Shown in pieces: positions 46,640-58,364 of a DNA stretch of 64,000 bases (its first letter is position 1; each line of letters begins with the position of its first letter). A program made the translations under genes and the position numbers. Under the pieces are notes generated by a model that made no database searches, was not told where the DNA came from, and saw nothing but the letters and a program-made list of their open reading frames with translations. The stretch is from Capsicum annuum (taxonomy: Eukaryota; Streptophyta; Magnoliopsida; Solanales; Solanaceae), in the NCBI RefSeq assembly GCF_002878395.1, contig NC_061111.1, positions 23,340,699 to 23,404,698 of the forward strand, read 5' to 3'.

Positions 46640-47210
46640 TGCAATAGATTAACCATCTGATGAAATAGATTATCAATCTAATGTAATACATTATCAATCT
46701 GATGGAATGGAGTAACCATCTGATGCAACAGATTATAAATATGATGCAGCAGATTATCGATTCGATTAACTATTTGATGCAACAGATTAACCTCCCGATG
46801 TAATATATCAACCATCTGATGCAACGGGGGGACCATCGGATTAAAATCTAATGCAATGGATTAATCATCTGATGCAACAGATGAACATTTTGATGGTTAA
46901 AATCCTATCAACTATTCCAATCGGACATGTCCAAGACTTAATTTTTCCAACTAATCATTTATCTGTTGTGATAGACAACCCTTCTATTGGAAGAAATCTA
47001 AATAATGTTGACCGTTGATAATAGTTCCAACAGATCACTCATATGTTGCAAATTTTGTGTGATCTGTTGCACAGACCAATCATTTATTTCAACAGATGAG
47101 GGATCTTTTTTTATTGTTGCAACAAATTACTCATTCATTTCTACAGGTTAGTTATATGTTGCAACAGATAGCCTACCTGGTGCAACAGATATGTGATCTA
47201 TTGGAACTGT
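46640..47210. repeat. Second array of CAACAGAT/ATCTGTTG repeats
   Basis: Degenerate units GATGCAACAGATTAnCCATCT occur in the left half, and ATCTGTTGCAnnAGAT units in the right half, including CAACAGATAGCCTACCTGG and TGCAACAGATATGTGATCTA. It is the same motif family as 3990-4515, again placed upstream of a MULE coding region. Confidence 0.75.
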
Positions 47211-47307
47211 TATTTTACTATTGTACATGTTAGATATACTATTATATTTTTTAACGATGCATTAATCAATCATAATATATTTTATATTTCTATTATTTTT
47301 AGATTAA

Positions 47308-47760
47308 ATGTCTCCTAAAAGTCCAAGTAAAGGAATACATGAAGCAGCTAGGCTATATCTACCACTCTATGAGCTTGCTTTACAAACGTTATCTCAATCA
47401 GGAGATGATGATGAACATAGGGAGAAGGAATGTTTCATAAGAGATGATCTAAATACTAATAACCCTTCCACCGAAGAGGTGATCAAAACCTTCAGCATTG
47501 ATCGTTATCCTATGAAAATGCAGAGCGATAGTGCCACAGATTTAACTGGTGATTTCGTGGTTAAGTTAGCCATGGTAAAATCTTTCAACGCCTTCATAAA
47601 AATACTTTGAGAATAAAAATTGGATACTTATTTCAGGAATAGATGCTTTGGGAAATATCTTGATTTTCCGGAGGACAATAGTACTTGTTTCAAAATGAAA
47701 ATGGTATATGATCTTATCAAGCGTAGGTTTATGTATGAAAACAAAAATAAGATGGATGAG
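47308..47760 (+). pseudogene. DUF1985/Ulp1-type MULE protein, N-terminal fragment
   Basis: The ATG at 47308 opens 100 codons ([20 protein letters not shown]...), then TGA at 47608 and TAA shortly after. The same frame then continues KLDTYFRNRCFGKYLDFPED and MVYDLIKRRFMYENKNKMDE to 47760. The Arg-Cys-Phe-Gly-Lys-Tyr / MVYDLIKRR pattern is what I know from DUF1985 domains preceding Ulp1 (SUMO-protease-like) domains in Kaonashi-type MULE genes of Solanaceae. The rest of the gene is cut off by an LTR-like insertion beginning TGATAAAGCTCAACTC at 47761. Not expected to be functional. Confidence 0.72.
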
Positions 47761-50010
47761 TGATAAAGCTCAACTCACTTCCATAATTGAGGGGTGAGGC
47801 GGTCGTTGTCAAGTAACCCAATATAAATCGGGTGTTGAATCTCAAGGAGTGAATACTATAGACTTAGGACCTACGGGTATTCCAATTACTATAAGGTCAT
47901 CCAGAATACTAAAGAAAAATACATGTATAATTAAACAAGGGATTTGTTTGGGAACTTTTTTTGTACTAATACCTTTAGCAAGTAATCAGTGAACGATATC
48001 TTTGATTAGAATTCAAGGTTTGGAGGAATCTTGGGATCATGTATCCTTAGAGGTAAAGTGTGTGGGACAGTGTTGGTTTAGTATGGAATTAGTTGTTAAT
48101 TAATGGATAGGCTAAGTCGAAGGCCATTGAGGTTAATCTTTCAATAAAACCCCAACGATTTCACTCATTGGCTCTTTCGAGCACCTAACAAGTGTGGAGT
48201 TTGTATAACCACCCAAAACCTCAATCAAGCATCCCTATTTCTATGATGATGCTCTTGACAAGAATTATAATCCCTAAACACTTATTTCTAAGATTGCAAA
48301 GGGTAGTAGCCCATAGGCTTAGTTATTCACCATTGCCTTGTCCCTTAATAACCCTCTTTCGAGGATGTTATGGATTACCTAATATTCACCTAAGTCCCTC
48401 TTTCGAAGAAGACAAAGGGTTTCTAGAGCTCTAAACTTTCACCCACCAAACCCATTTGGAAATTTGGAGTTTTCACCCATCAAATCCCAACTCATAAGAT
48501 CAAGCAATGGTGAAACCCATACTCAACAACTAAAATCCATGCAAACACAACAATACCCACAGACAATTACACACTAATTCAACATAATCCCAAGACTAAA
48601 TTATTTAGCTACTCATGAAGAAAGTAAAGAGAAATATACCATATGGGTCATTCAAAGCATCCACTCTTCAACAAGAAACTAAGAAATTTGAGTCTCCAAA
48701 GTTGATTACACACTTACCTAAGATTAGGATTTCATGTCTTGAATTCTAAGATATCTTATGAGCTAAGCTATCCTAAAGATGAAGGGGTTTTTCCTTAAAT
48801 ATGGCTTGGGATACGTCTAAGTGCTTTTACAAATCTGCCCCTGGGCCTATTCGCGCTTAATTGCAATCGCGAACATCTATATGTGACCACGGTTTTTTGT
48901 TGTGATCGTGTTGCTCTAACTGCCTTGACTGACCACGACCGTGGATAGAGGACCGCAGTCATGGTAACTGAGGCTGATGTAGTCCATGTCTTCAGCTGCA
49001 CTCTTCCTTGCTCCCTCTTTATTATTTCTAGCTCCAATCTATATCTTTTGGTCTTCTCAACTTTATGCTTGCAAAGAGTGGATATTACTGCATTTACCCA
49101 CAGATATTGTCTTATTATGCATTCAAAACAAGGTAATGTGCACAAAAAATGAGTGCAAATGAGTGGTAAACTTACCACTCATCAACACCCCTAACTTAAG
49201 ACCTTGCTTGTCCTCAAGCAATGCTACCACTTATTATGAGACAATTTAATATGTACGCCCTCTTACTATCACTTCAATGATCATGAAGAATCAAACTTGA
49301 TTGTGACCACCAAAAGCTTTTTGCACATGGGCAAATAGACTTTTAACGACTCCCCTCATCATAAAATAGAATAGTGAAGGGTGTAAAACACTTTGGGGAG
49401 CAACTATCTGACAACTGCTAGTACTCTAAAAATGACTCATATGTTGACTACAATCATTCTATACTTCCACTTGCCTTATTGTGCAGAGGATGACAAAATC
49501 ATCCGCCTCACTAGTTCACATGCCTCCTTACCAGAAAAGAGAAATTAACACTCCTAGTTAGCAATTATGCAACAAAGAATTTTAAGTCCAACCACTCACT
49601 TTCTCAAGAAATTCTCCATGTTAACAAGTACCATGCCATAGGCTTGCCCCTATTTTCAATCACCACTACAATGACTACATTTGGTTGGGAATCACAAAGG
49701 GCTTGTTGAGATTATATTGTAGGTTTAGGGTAGGGTAGGATATCAACTTAGGAAAACAAGGATACACCCTCCTTAAACTTCTTTATCTTACTCTTATCAT
49801 GCTTCACTTATTGGCCACTTCTTTTCACTATACTACTTTGCCTACCTTTGTTTTTCCTAGGCTTTCCCACTATCCTCTTTTTCTCTTTTTCTACAATCCT
49901 TTATTTTTCAAAGATAAAGTATTCCTTTCCTTTATGGGATCATTTCTTTATTCAAATATAAAAAACTTTACTTTCTCAAGATTGTAGGGACTTTCTTAAG
50001 ACCTTGTGGC
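47761..50010. mobile_element. LTR-like remnant of a gypsy-type element, left part
   Basis: It starts abruptly inside the DUF1985 frame with TGATAAAGCTCAACTCAC and includes GTGAGGCGGTCGTTGTCAAG, a sequence type I associate with LTRs of Solanaceae gypsy elements. It has no coding content; frames at 48192, 48795 and 49799 lack motifs. AGGACCGCAGTCATGGTAAC at about 48950 recurs, diverged, at about 54265 (GGGACCGCAATCGTGATAAC), suggesting a duplicated LTR piece on the far side. The solo LTR at 50011 interrupts it. Confidence 0.5.
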
Positions 50011-53000
50011 TGTAATACCCCATACTTCTCCTAGTTCAAATTCATCTCTAGAACATCAAAGATCTTACTTCAAAGATGAATATATTTTATTCCATGTGAA
50101 ATTTTTAAGATTTTGACTTTTATCACTTGGAAAATTGAATAATCTTTCCATTGATACCAAATTCGCCTAAACCCGACACTTAGACTAAGAGTTAGAGCTA
50201 TTTTAGTGAGATAGTGTACCACCTGGCACTTTGGCGCGTTGCAGAGTCAGCCAAAATGGCAATCATCAAAATCCAGTGAGCCTCCATGATTATGGTACGT
50301 CACGCCAAGGCTCAATTTCATAATTGTCAAATTCCAGTAGCTCACTACGATTTCACCGCATCGCGGTGAAGCTTTTATCAGTGTTCCAATTCTAGATTTT
50401 AATTTCAAGTGCAAAATGGTTATTTTGCTACCCCTATATATACTCCTTAACACGAGATTCATCCATATTAAACCCAAATATTATTGTTTTAGCTCAATTT
50501 TTCTCATGAACAAGAGCTAGAGTTCCAAAATCAAGACCCCAATCATTAAAGTTTCACCATTAATCTTTCGAGGATCAAGTAGTAAGGTATGCAGATGTTG
50601 ATTTTTGGGTTCCTTTCACCCAAGAAGTTCAAGAATCCTTTTATAAATTTAAAGATCTTATATTTATGAGTTTTTCATGATTCATGTGAATTGAAGTTGA
50701 AGTTCATGTTATTTTTGAGTTTTAATTCATGATTTGGTTACAAAGTTTCAAGCTTTGATTCTAGTATGTGATATTCATGTGATGTTCATGGTAAACCCTT
50801 TTCAAGTTGCATGTTAAGTGATGTATTTATGTCAATTAAGTGTAGAAATTGTTGAATAACCAAAGCATGCTCCCCATATGTTTGATAAAATGCTTATGTG
50901 AAGGAATTAGAGCCATTATAGCATGTTGACTAGAAATCCCCAATTGTGTGTAAGTTTATGCATACCAAGTGTTTGTTGAAAAGCCTTAGTGCATGAGTTA
51001 TGAAATATTAGCATGAAATCCCTTAATTATGTGCTATTCAATGCATGATAAGTGTTTGTTGTAAGACCTTGTTAAATGGAATATGAGCCAATAGCATGTC
51101 TCCCTATACTATCACATGTTTATGATTCCCAAGTGCTCGAAGAGATGCTTTAATGTTTGTAATGGTGAGTGAAAGTCCATGGTCATGATTATTCAAGAAT
51201 GGTTATGTTTTACTTTTATGTTATCGAGTCCTAGGGGTATTTATACCCAATAAATTAGCTACTGTCTAGAGCCATGTCAGTTTTCACAATAATCTCAGTT
51301 AAGCCACGATCCTTAGAACTCAATCAGTTACAGAATTCAGTACTCTCAGACAGTTACAGAATTTAAGGAAACTCAGTAATCTAAGTATTATTAGAATTCC
51401 ATCTTTAGTTCAATACTCAGCTCAAATTTTAGTAGTATTCAAGAATTCAATTCAGATCTTAGTAATATTCAAGTAATCAATTCAGAACTCAGTATCATTC
51501 AGTCAGATAACGAGATCCAGTAGTGTTCCGTTAGTCTTCGAAACCAAATGAACTCAGCCTAACTCAGTTACTCAGTATGATCAGTAACAAATTCAGCTCA
51601 GTCTAAGTTCAATTAAGAATCAGTTTAGAGTCCTTCAGTTGGGAGTAAGAACTAGCGCCGAGTGAGTGCAGGGATGATGGCTTCCCCATTAGAGAGACAG
51701 AGTCATTAGTAATAGTCCCTGAACTCCAAAACTGCGTAGCCAGCGCAGGACCAGGAGTCACGCATTAGATTAATGCTTGACTATCATATTGCCTTAGGCT
51801 TGACTTCCTGTTCAGGGTCACTTGTTAGAGAGGCTTGACCATAATAGGGTTATAGGTTGGACCTCACTAGATCAGATTTGGGGCATGTCGGTTAAGTAAG
51901 AACTCCCACAGTTGCAGTTTCAATATTAGTCTTCAGAGTAGAACTCAGAAATTAGGACTATCAGATACAGTCACCCATATCAGTAAGGAACTTAGATAGT
52001 TCTATAGATTCATGGACCACCCACTAGATAGGCCTGGTTTTATATAAAGTTAATCAGTATCAGTACTAATAGATCCAGAGATCACCCATTAGATAGGCGT
52101 GATCTCAGATTCAGTTAATTATTCTCATTATCGAATTCAGAGATCTTCCGCTAAATAGGTCTGATCTCAGATATAATCATTCCTTATCATTGGTAGTAGA
52201 TTCAGAGATCATCTATTAGAGAGGTTTGATCTCAGATTTAGTTAGTCGATCGTAGAAAGCTTAGAGCTCAGTTATTGATATGAGTACATTCATTTAATCA
52301 GCTTTAGTATCCTTAATTTCAGAGATCACCCATTAGATAGGACTGATCTCTACTTCAGTACTCGGTTATCAATATCAGAAGATTCAGATATTTAGTATCT
52401 CAGTATTAGTAGTAAGTTCATACATCAGTAAAACGTTATCTAAGTCTCAGTATCCAGTGTCACGATCATTTTCAGTTATGGTTTGTGCATTCACGCATAT
52501 GTCCTCATTCAGTACTCTCATGATTATTCAGTTAAGTAATTGTTCATGCATAAGCCCTTGTATTTAGCCTTACCTCATATTGCATGCTCAGTACATTCCC
52601 ACGTACTGACGCATTTACACTATGGTGTTTTACTTTACACCATAGGTTCAGAGGCACGAAATCCAGAGCACCCTTAGCAGTCCAGACTCAGTCAGCAGCA
52701 GTAGATGTAGCAGTGAGTCCTCTTTATTCGAGGATGATCCTTATTTTATTATGGTATTAGACTCAGTTTATTTTTAGTAGACAGAGTTAGTTGGGGACAT
52801 GTCACATCAACTCCACAGTTCAGACAAGTTTAGAGGCTTTTTGGATATATGTATTAGTATTCAGTTTTCAGTATTAAGCATTTTTAGATATTTGGACCTT
52901 ATGGAAAGTTTCCTCTAGTTTTTTGCATTGATTTCAGTATATTATGCAGTACTCAGGTACAAATGTTAGAAAAGGGTTAGCTTGTGGTCCTTCGGGATCA

Positions 53001-53045
53001 TGAGCACCGTGTGGCATTTTGGTTCCAGAAAATTAGGGCGTTACA
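50011..53045 (+). mobile_element. Solo LTR (3 kb), gypsy Tekay-like, nested
   Basis: It starts TGTAATACCCCATACTTCTC and ends AATTAGGGCGTTACA, and is 3,035 bp long. The flanks GTGGC (50006-50010) and GTGGA (53046-53050) are a target duplication with one mismatch. Internally it shares blocks with the LTR at 55915-58142: TATCGAGTCCTnGGGGTATT, GGGAGTAnGA...GCGCCGAGTGAG against AGCACTGAGCGA, GTGAGTCCTC...CGAGG and CCTTCGGGATCAT. No gag or pol is present. It landed inside the remnant spanning 47761-55914. Confidence 0.78.
52005..52360. repeat. Subrepeats within the solo LTR
   Basis: Five degenerate units of about 65-80 bp on the pattern CAGAGATCACCCATTAGATA then GGnnTGATCTCAGATTCAGT, at about 52012, 52078, 52140, 52205 and 52322. 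Confidence 0.75.
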
Positions 53046-54620
53046 GTGGACCAGCTATATTTTTTTCTCTTTCCACCACCCCCAACTTAGGATTTTAGCC
53101 TCAATTTGTATTCTAAAGTTCAAGGATGACAGGGTTCAAGAGCGAATGAATAGATGGGTCACAGCTTATAATATGTTTGCTAAAGAAAGGTCCAAAGGCT
53201 CGAAGAGGGTGACTAGGGGTAAATCTTATGTATAGGTAGGCTCTTTAGGATAAAGTGGACTTTCAAAATCACAAGATGGCCTATGATCATTTTACCAACC
53301 AAGCACAGTTAAACATTAGCGTTGAAAGACTAAGGGGGCAAGTTCTAGATAGTAAAAGTACACATAAGATAGAGAAAATTAACCTCACACACATGGCATG
53401 TGAATGTCATCAAGGGGATTCAATTTTTCTACCCACTCGAGACAAAGATAGAGTATTCATTAATTTTTTAAATTCAACTTTTAAAGGCATAGGAAGAGGG
53501 AATAATTTTGTCACAAAGTTTCTCACGCCCATGCCTTCGAAGATTTTGAAATTTTCAGATGGAGGGTGTTGCTTGCTTTTGCATCTGCACCACATATGAT
53601 TTGCTAATCATGGCTACCATCCAAGTTATTGTCTCACATTAAAGTTCGGGGCGAACCACCATATGGTTACTCCGACTTCACCAATGGATCTTAATGCAAC
53701 CCAAATTAACAATGCTACAGGTACTCATATTTTCCTTGCATCTAAGGTCATGATGCCACGGGTACTCAGACTTCCCCTGCACCTATGGTTGGAAACCCAA
53801 TCACAAAGTCAAAGCTCGTCTAATGAAATTTAGGCTGAAATAGCCAACTCAAAACAAAATAGTTAATCTATGTGAATGTGAACACCATCAGAGTGACCGA
53901 ATATTACAACCTAAATAAGGATCATAATAAGAATTGTCCAAAAGAATAGAAAAATGTGCAGCAATATCAATAATACAAGCCCAAATGAAATTAATAAGGA
54001 AACATCCCCAACCAAAAAGGTTGCAGTGTCACTACAGCATGAATACTCAAAGCTAACAAAGAGATAAGGGTGCTCCCTGAAACACTATCAAAGGTCTCTA
54101 TTCTTTTTAGACCGTGCACCATCGCCAATTATCTTGAGATTAGACCATTCCTACATGCAATAAATTGAGCGATAGTGTGAGAAAATTAGGGAGGTAGTCG
54201 ATAAATCAACTAGCTTCTATTCCTGTGATCGCGGACAGGCGAGTAACCGTGATCACACCTGGGGACCGCAATCGTGATAACTGAGGGCATGTCTACTCCC
54301 TGCTTTTCCCCTATTCAACGATTCTACTCACTTGAAGCTTATTACTTCTTTGATTGGCTTTCACCTCAAATTATGCACACTTCTTTCTTTCTAAGCTTAT
54401 GCAAAGCTCTTCACATTGTCACAAATGCATGAGTTATTCGTATGCAAAATCTAATAGTCATACTAGATAAAGATGCTAAAAAGGATATAAGTGGTCCTCG
54501 TGGTATTTGTGGGCAGCCTCTCACACAGAGTAGTAGTTAACGTCATGGGACGACGTTGGCATGCATCAACTTATCAAGAAAGGTCCACAAAACCCCACTT
54601 ATCAAATTTCTCTTCATCAA
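53046..54620. mobile_element. Retrotransposon-derived non-coding remnant
   Basis: It resumes the element interrupted by the solo LTR: CCACCACCCCCAACTTAGGA, then KFKDDRVQERMNRWVTAYNM-like and MAYDHFTNQAQLNI-like open frames at 52984-53235 and 53255-53599, which match no family I know. About 54200-54400 resembles 48830-49030. I infer decayed LTR or internal sequence between the LTR and the gag fragment at 54629. Confidence 0.35.
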
Positions 54621-54628
54621 TCAACCTG

Positions 54629-55819
54629 TCAATAATGCCTTCCACTTCTTTGTATTTTTATCAGACTTTGGGACATCTTCTCCGTTAGTTTGGTGTTGAG
54701 CATCTTTCCCCTAAATTCCTCCATCAAGTTCTCCTCCTTTGACTTTTTATCCGTTGAATGCATTGCCAAAATTTTACCCTCGATTTGAAGATTTGTGTTT
54801 TTTCCACTAGTGGAGTCACCCTTAGGCATAGCATCAAGATATGCGGAGATTTGTCCCATTTGATTCTCTAATTCCTTTATGTAAGCCAAATAGGAGGCTA
54901 CCTTTTTAGAAAGTGAAATAAATTTCTTTTTTACTTCGCAGACCAATTCATCTGTTTGTTCAACGATAGTCAAAATCCTTCCAAGGAGATCGTCTGTTCC
55001 ACCTCTGTCGGTATCCATGATATACTTAGTTAGTAGTTCAAGTTGAGCAAGGATATTTACTAAGATTAGCTCTTGATTCTCTTCCCACTTTCTTTGGTAT
55101 CCATTAGTTATGGGTTTAGTTGAAGGGCTATTTGAGATGTGGATGTCTTGAGTGTGACCTTCCCGATTGTTTTTAGTCACCTATCTCAACAATTTTGTGG
55201 TCGCATGAAAGTGCAAGTTCAAGAGTGGACCTTCCGCCACATTGTTTACCACCAATTGGTTCAAAGTATCTAGCCCCCGATGTAATATTTAGAGGAGTGT
55301 CTTCCCCAGAATCTTATGGTTTGGGCATTTAGCCAATATTCTATGGAATCTCTCCCATACTTCATGTAGAGGCTCGCCTTTCTTTTGCTTAAAATTCATA
55401 ATTTCATCTCTTGAGTCACACAACTTGGATGGATATGAGTATTTATCTAAAAACTCCTTTGTGAGCTCATTTCATGAATTAAGTGAAGCCGAAGGAAGTG
55501 TACGGAACCATAACAATGCTTTACCTGCTAGTGAGAATGGAAAGAGACAAAGCCGATAGGCTTCTTGAGCACTAGGGGAAATGTTGAATGGAGTACAAAC
55601 TTCTAAAAAATTTCTCAAATGTACATATGGATCTTCATAGTATTGGCCTCCGTATATCCCTTTTACTTGCAACACATGAAACATGACACTAGACACATGA
55701 AAAGTCCCATTACCAAGGTGAGGTGGGGTATGATTTTTATCCGCATGATACCCATCGTTTAAGTTGATCTGTCCCTAAGTATAATCGGATGGTTCCAATT
55801 GATTAGGTCCTTCACTCAT
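54629..55819 (-). pseudogene. Gag of a second gypsy lineage, degenerate
   Basis: From ATG at 55819 (MSEGPNQLEPSDYT, then TAG) the same frame continues through VKGIYGGQYYEDPYVHLRNF and FSLAGKALLWFRTLPSASLN (TGA at 55472), ELTKEFLDKYSYPSK, MNFKQKKGEPLHEVWERFHR, ILAKCPNHK (the typical retrotransposon gag core) and on after a stop at about 55178 to a 183-codon Lys/Glu-rich segment with a coiled-coil look (SKKVASYLAYIKELENQMGQ). This gag type is of the Athila/Ogre-like kind, unlike the Tekay gags nearby. No pol follows on the left. Its 5' LTR should lie right of 55.87 kb and is displaced by the element at 55915. Confidence 0.72.
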
Positions 55820-55914
55820 GGTTCTATTTATGCTAGAATTTCCTACAAAAGATTCAAAAAAAACAAGGAAAATAAATTGTGACACTCCGGATGCTCCAAA
55901 GTAAGAATAATACC

Positions 55915-58142
55915 TATAAGACCCCATAAGATCCTAGTTTCATTTCAGCTCATTCTTGCATGTAGAAAAGGGTCCAATACTTAGAATATTTTACTAAGTG
56001 TTAGGACTTAGTTATTTCTAAAGCCCTCAAACTTTTATGAATTTATTTTTGACCTTCCCGACATCAAAAAGTTGGTTTTTAAGTTGATTCATAATCGGGG
56101 AAGTCAATAGTACATCTCGGGTGAGTTTTGGAAATTTTGAACAAGCATAAGGGCGTGTTTGAAACTCCAAAATAGAGGCTCAAGGCGATTAGCCCACGAA
56201 GCCCTACCTAGTTTGGTGTGGGGGGACCTGATGGGTCCCGCTACACCCGGCCCAGAGCGGCACTCCAGAGCCCGTGGCGCCCTGGCCAATTCGGTTCGTG
56301 TATTTTCTACAATTTTATTCTGTATTTTTAAGGTCAAATGAGTCATTTTTCCTTTACCCAATAGGTCCATAACACAGGAGTAAATCCCCAAATAGCATAA
56401 TCACTCATCTTTTTCACAAATCCTATCAAGAACAAAACCCTAGGTTCATCAAATTCAAGTCTAAGATTCAAGAAATCACCAACACCTCTCACAAATTCAA
56501 TAACCAAGGTATGTTAGGTGTTTATCCTTGGGTTACTTCCACCCTTGGAGTTCAAGAATCCTTTTTGAGAACTTAAATTATGATTTACATTCTTAAATTC
56601 AATTATGTTCATGTATGTGTTGTTGTATGGGTTCCAAACTAAGAAGATTATGAATTTCATGTAAATAAACTAGTAAGTGTGTTGATTTATGTATTTCTCA
56701 TGTCATAACCCATGAATTGTGAGTTAAATGTTGTATTCATGATATCCCCATGTTATTCTTTCTCATGTACAAGAATCATGCTCCCCAAGTGTTTGACAAT
56801 ATGTCTATGTGAATAATTTATGCATGATGTCCTAATTGTAATGCTTTTAAAGTTATGACGTGGATCCATTATTTATGCTATCGAGTCCTGGGGGTATTGT
56901 ATACCTGAAATTAGCTGCTTACTTAGTTTCAAGTCATAATAGAATGATCCCGTAATATCCCGAATAGTACCATTTGATCAGTTAATAGAATCAACATGAG
57001 TTCAGTCAAGCTTAGTACAATCTAGTGATCAGTGTTGGTTCAATTAGGAGTAGGATTCAGCACTGAGCGATTGGTTCAATTGGGAGTAAAATTCAGCACT
57101 GAGCGAACCCAGGGATAGGGAATTCCTAACAGAATAGGGTTTGACCCTTAGTAGCAGTCCCTGAGTTACAAAACTACGTAGCCAGCATAGGGTAAATGGT
57201 CTTTCTGCCAGACTAGGGTTGACGTAACCATATATATCTCATGAGTTTTCCTTCCAGATTAGGGTTGACCAAGCCAGTGTTAGTAACCCGTGGCACAGTG
57301 CTAACACACTTCTAATTGGGGTTACAGGTTGGACCCCAAATTAATCTATATTTGAGGTATGTCAGTTAGATGATAACTCCTACGGTTATAGTTTCAGTAT
57401 TCAGTATATAGTACTCAGTATTTAGCACTCTGTATTCAGTACTCAATATAGAACTAAGTTTAGTTCCACATGATCATGACTTTCAGTTATCAGAACTCAG
57501 TACTCCCATTTCAGTCTAATTCAGACAAATGATATATGCTTGGTATTGTATGTTCAGTACTCTCAGTAGTCCCAGTCTTGCATATACTCTCATTTAATTA
57601 CTTAATAAAATTTAGTTATTATTACTCATGCATATGAATCCATTCATATTAGCCTAACCTCACCTAGCATACCAGTACATTTAAAGTACTGATGTATACT
57701 CTCTTTGCACTATGATATCTCATATCATAGGTTTGGATGCTCGGGTTCCTGACCGTACTTAGCCAGATCATCCTGTCAGTCATAGCCATAGTAGTGAGTC
57801 CTCATCCATCGAGGTCATGATATTTATTTATTCGTTGCATTATTTCAGCACTTCAGTTATTTTTAGACAGTAGTTAGAGTTAGTTGGGGCCTATCCCATC
57901 AACTCTTTTATTTTAGATATTTGGAGGCTTTTAGACACTTTCAGTTAGCAGTTATTCCATAGATTTACCCAGTATTATTTTTTTTGGTATTATGAACCTT
58001 ATAGCATTTTTAGTTTTATTTCTGCATATGTTTCATGATTATTATTCAGTGCTCACAGCAAGTGTCAGTCATGGTTTAGATTGTGGTCCTTCGGGATCAT
58101 AAGCATAATGTGATGCCTAAGGTGTAGTCTCGGGGCATTACA
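55915..58142 (+). repeat. 5' LTR of the right gypsy element
   Basis: It starts TATAAGACCCCATAAGATCC (the terminal TG has become TA) and ends TCGGGGCATTACA, 2,228 bp. Its first 840 bp align with 63159-64000 (TGTAAGACCCTGTAAGATCC...). Minus- and plus-strand frames inside it (56104-56391, 56159-56341) are not genes. Confidence 0.88.
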
Positions 58143-58145
58143 AAC

Positions 58146-58159
58146 TTTATATCAGAGCC
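58146..58159 (+). other. Primer-binding site, right gypsy element
   Basis: TTTATATCAGAGCC, just inside the 5' LTR, corresponds to TTGGTATCAGAGCC (initiator tRNA-Met) with two changes at the 5' side. Confidence 0.65.
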
Positions 58160-58364
58160 TAATATTCTAAAGTCTCCTAGGGAATATGAAAGCCGCGTCT
58201 AGTAGAGTCTTATGCATGGGTGTGTAGCACGCCACACTTATGGGTAAGAGGCTGTGACGCATTTTAGGAAAAGTTCCCTTCTTTCAGCGTTTATATCGTG
58301 CGAGTGAGAATGAGCTCAAGTTAAACTCTCTGTCTAATCCAACTTTTCCTTTAGTTAACAGAAC

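Noticed and set aside
48795..49178. 127-codon minus-strand frame in the LTR-like remnant
   Set aside because: There is no recognisable domain. It overlaps a plus-strand frame and lies within LTR-like sequence that recurs in part near 54.2 kb.
53255..53599. 114-codon plus-strand frame
   Set aside because: The sequence is retrotransposon-derived by context, and the peptide matches no family and carries low-complexity ends; not called as a gene.
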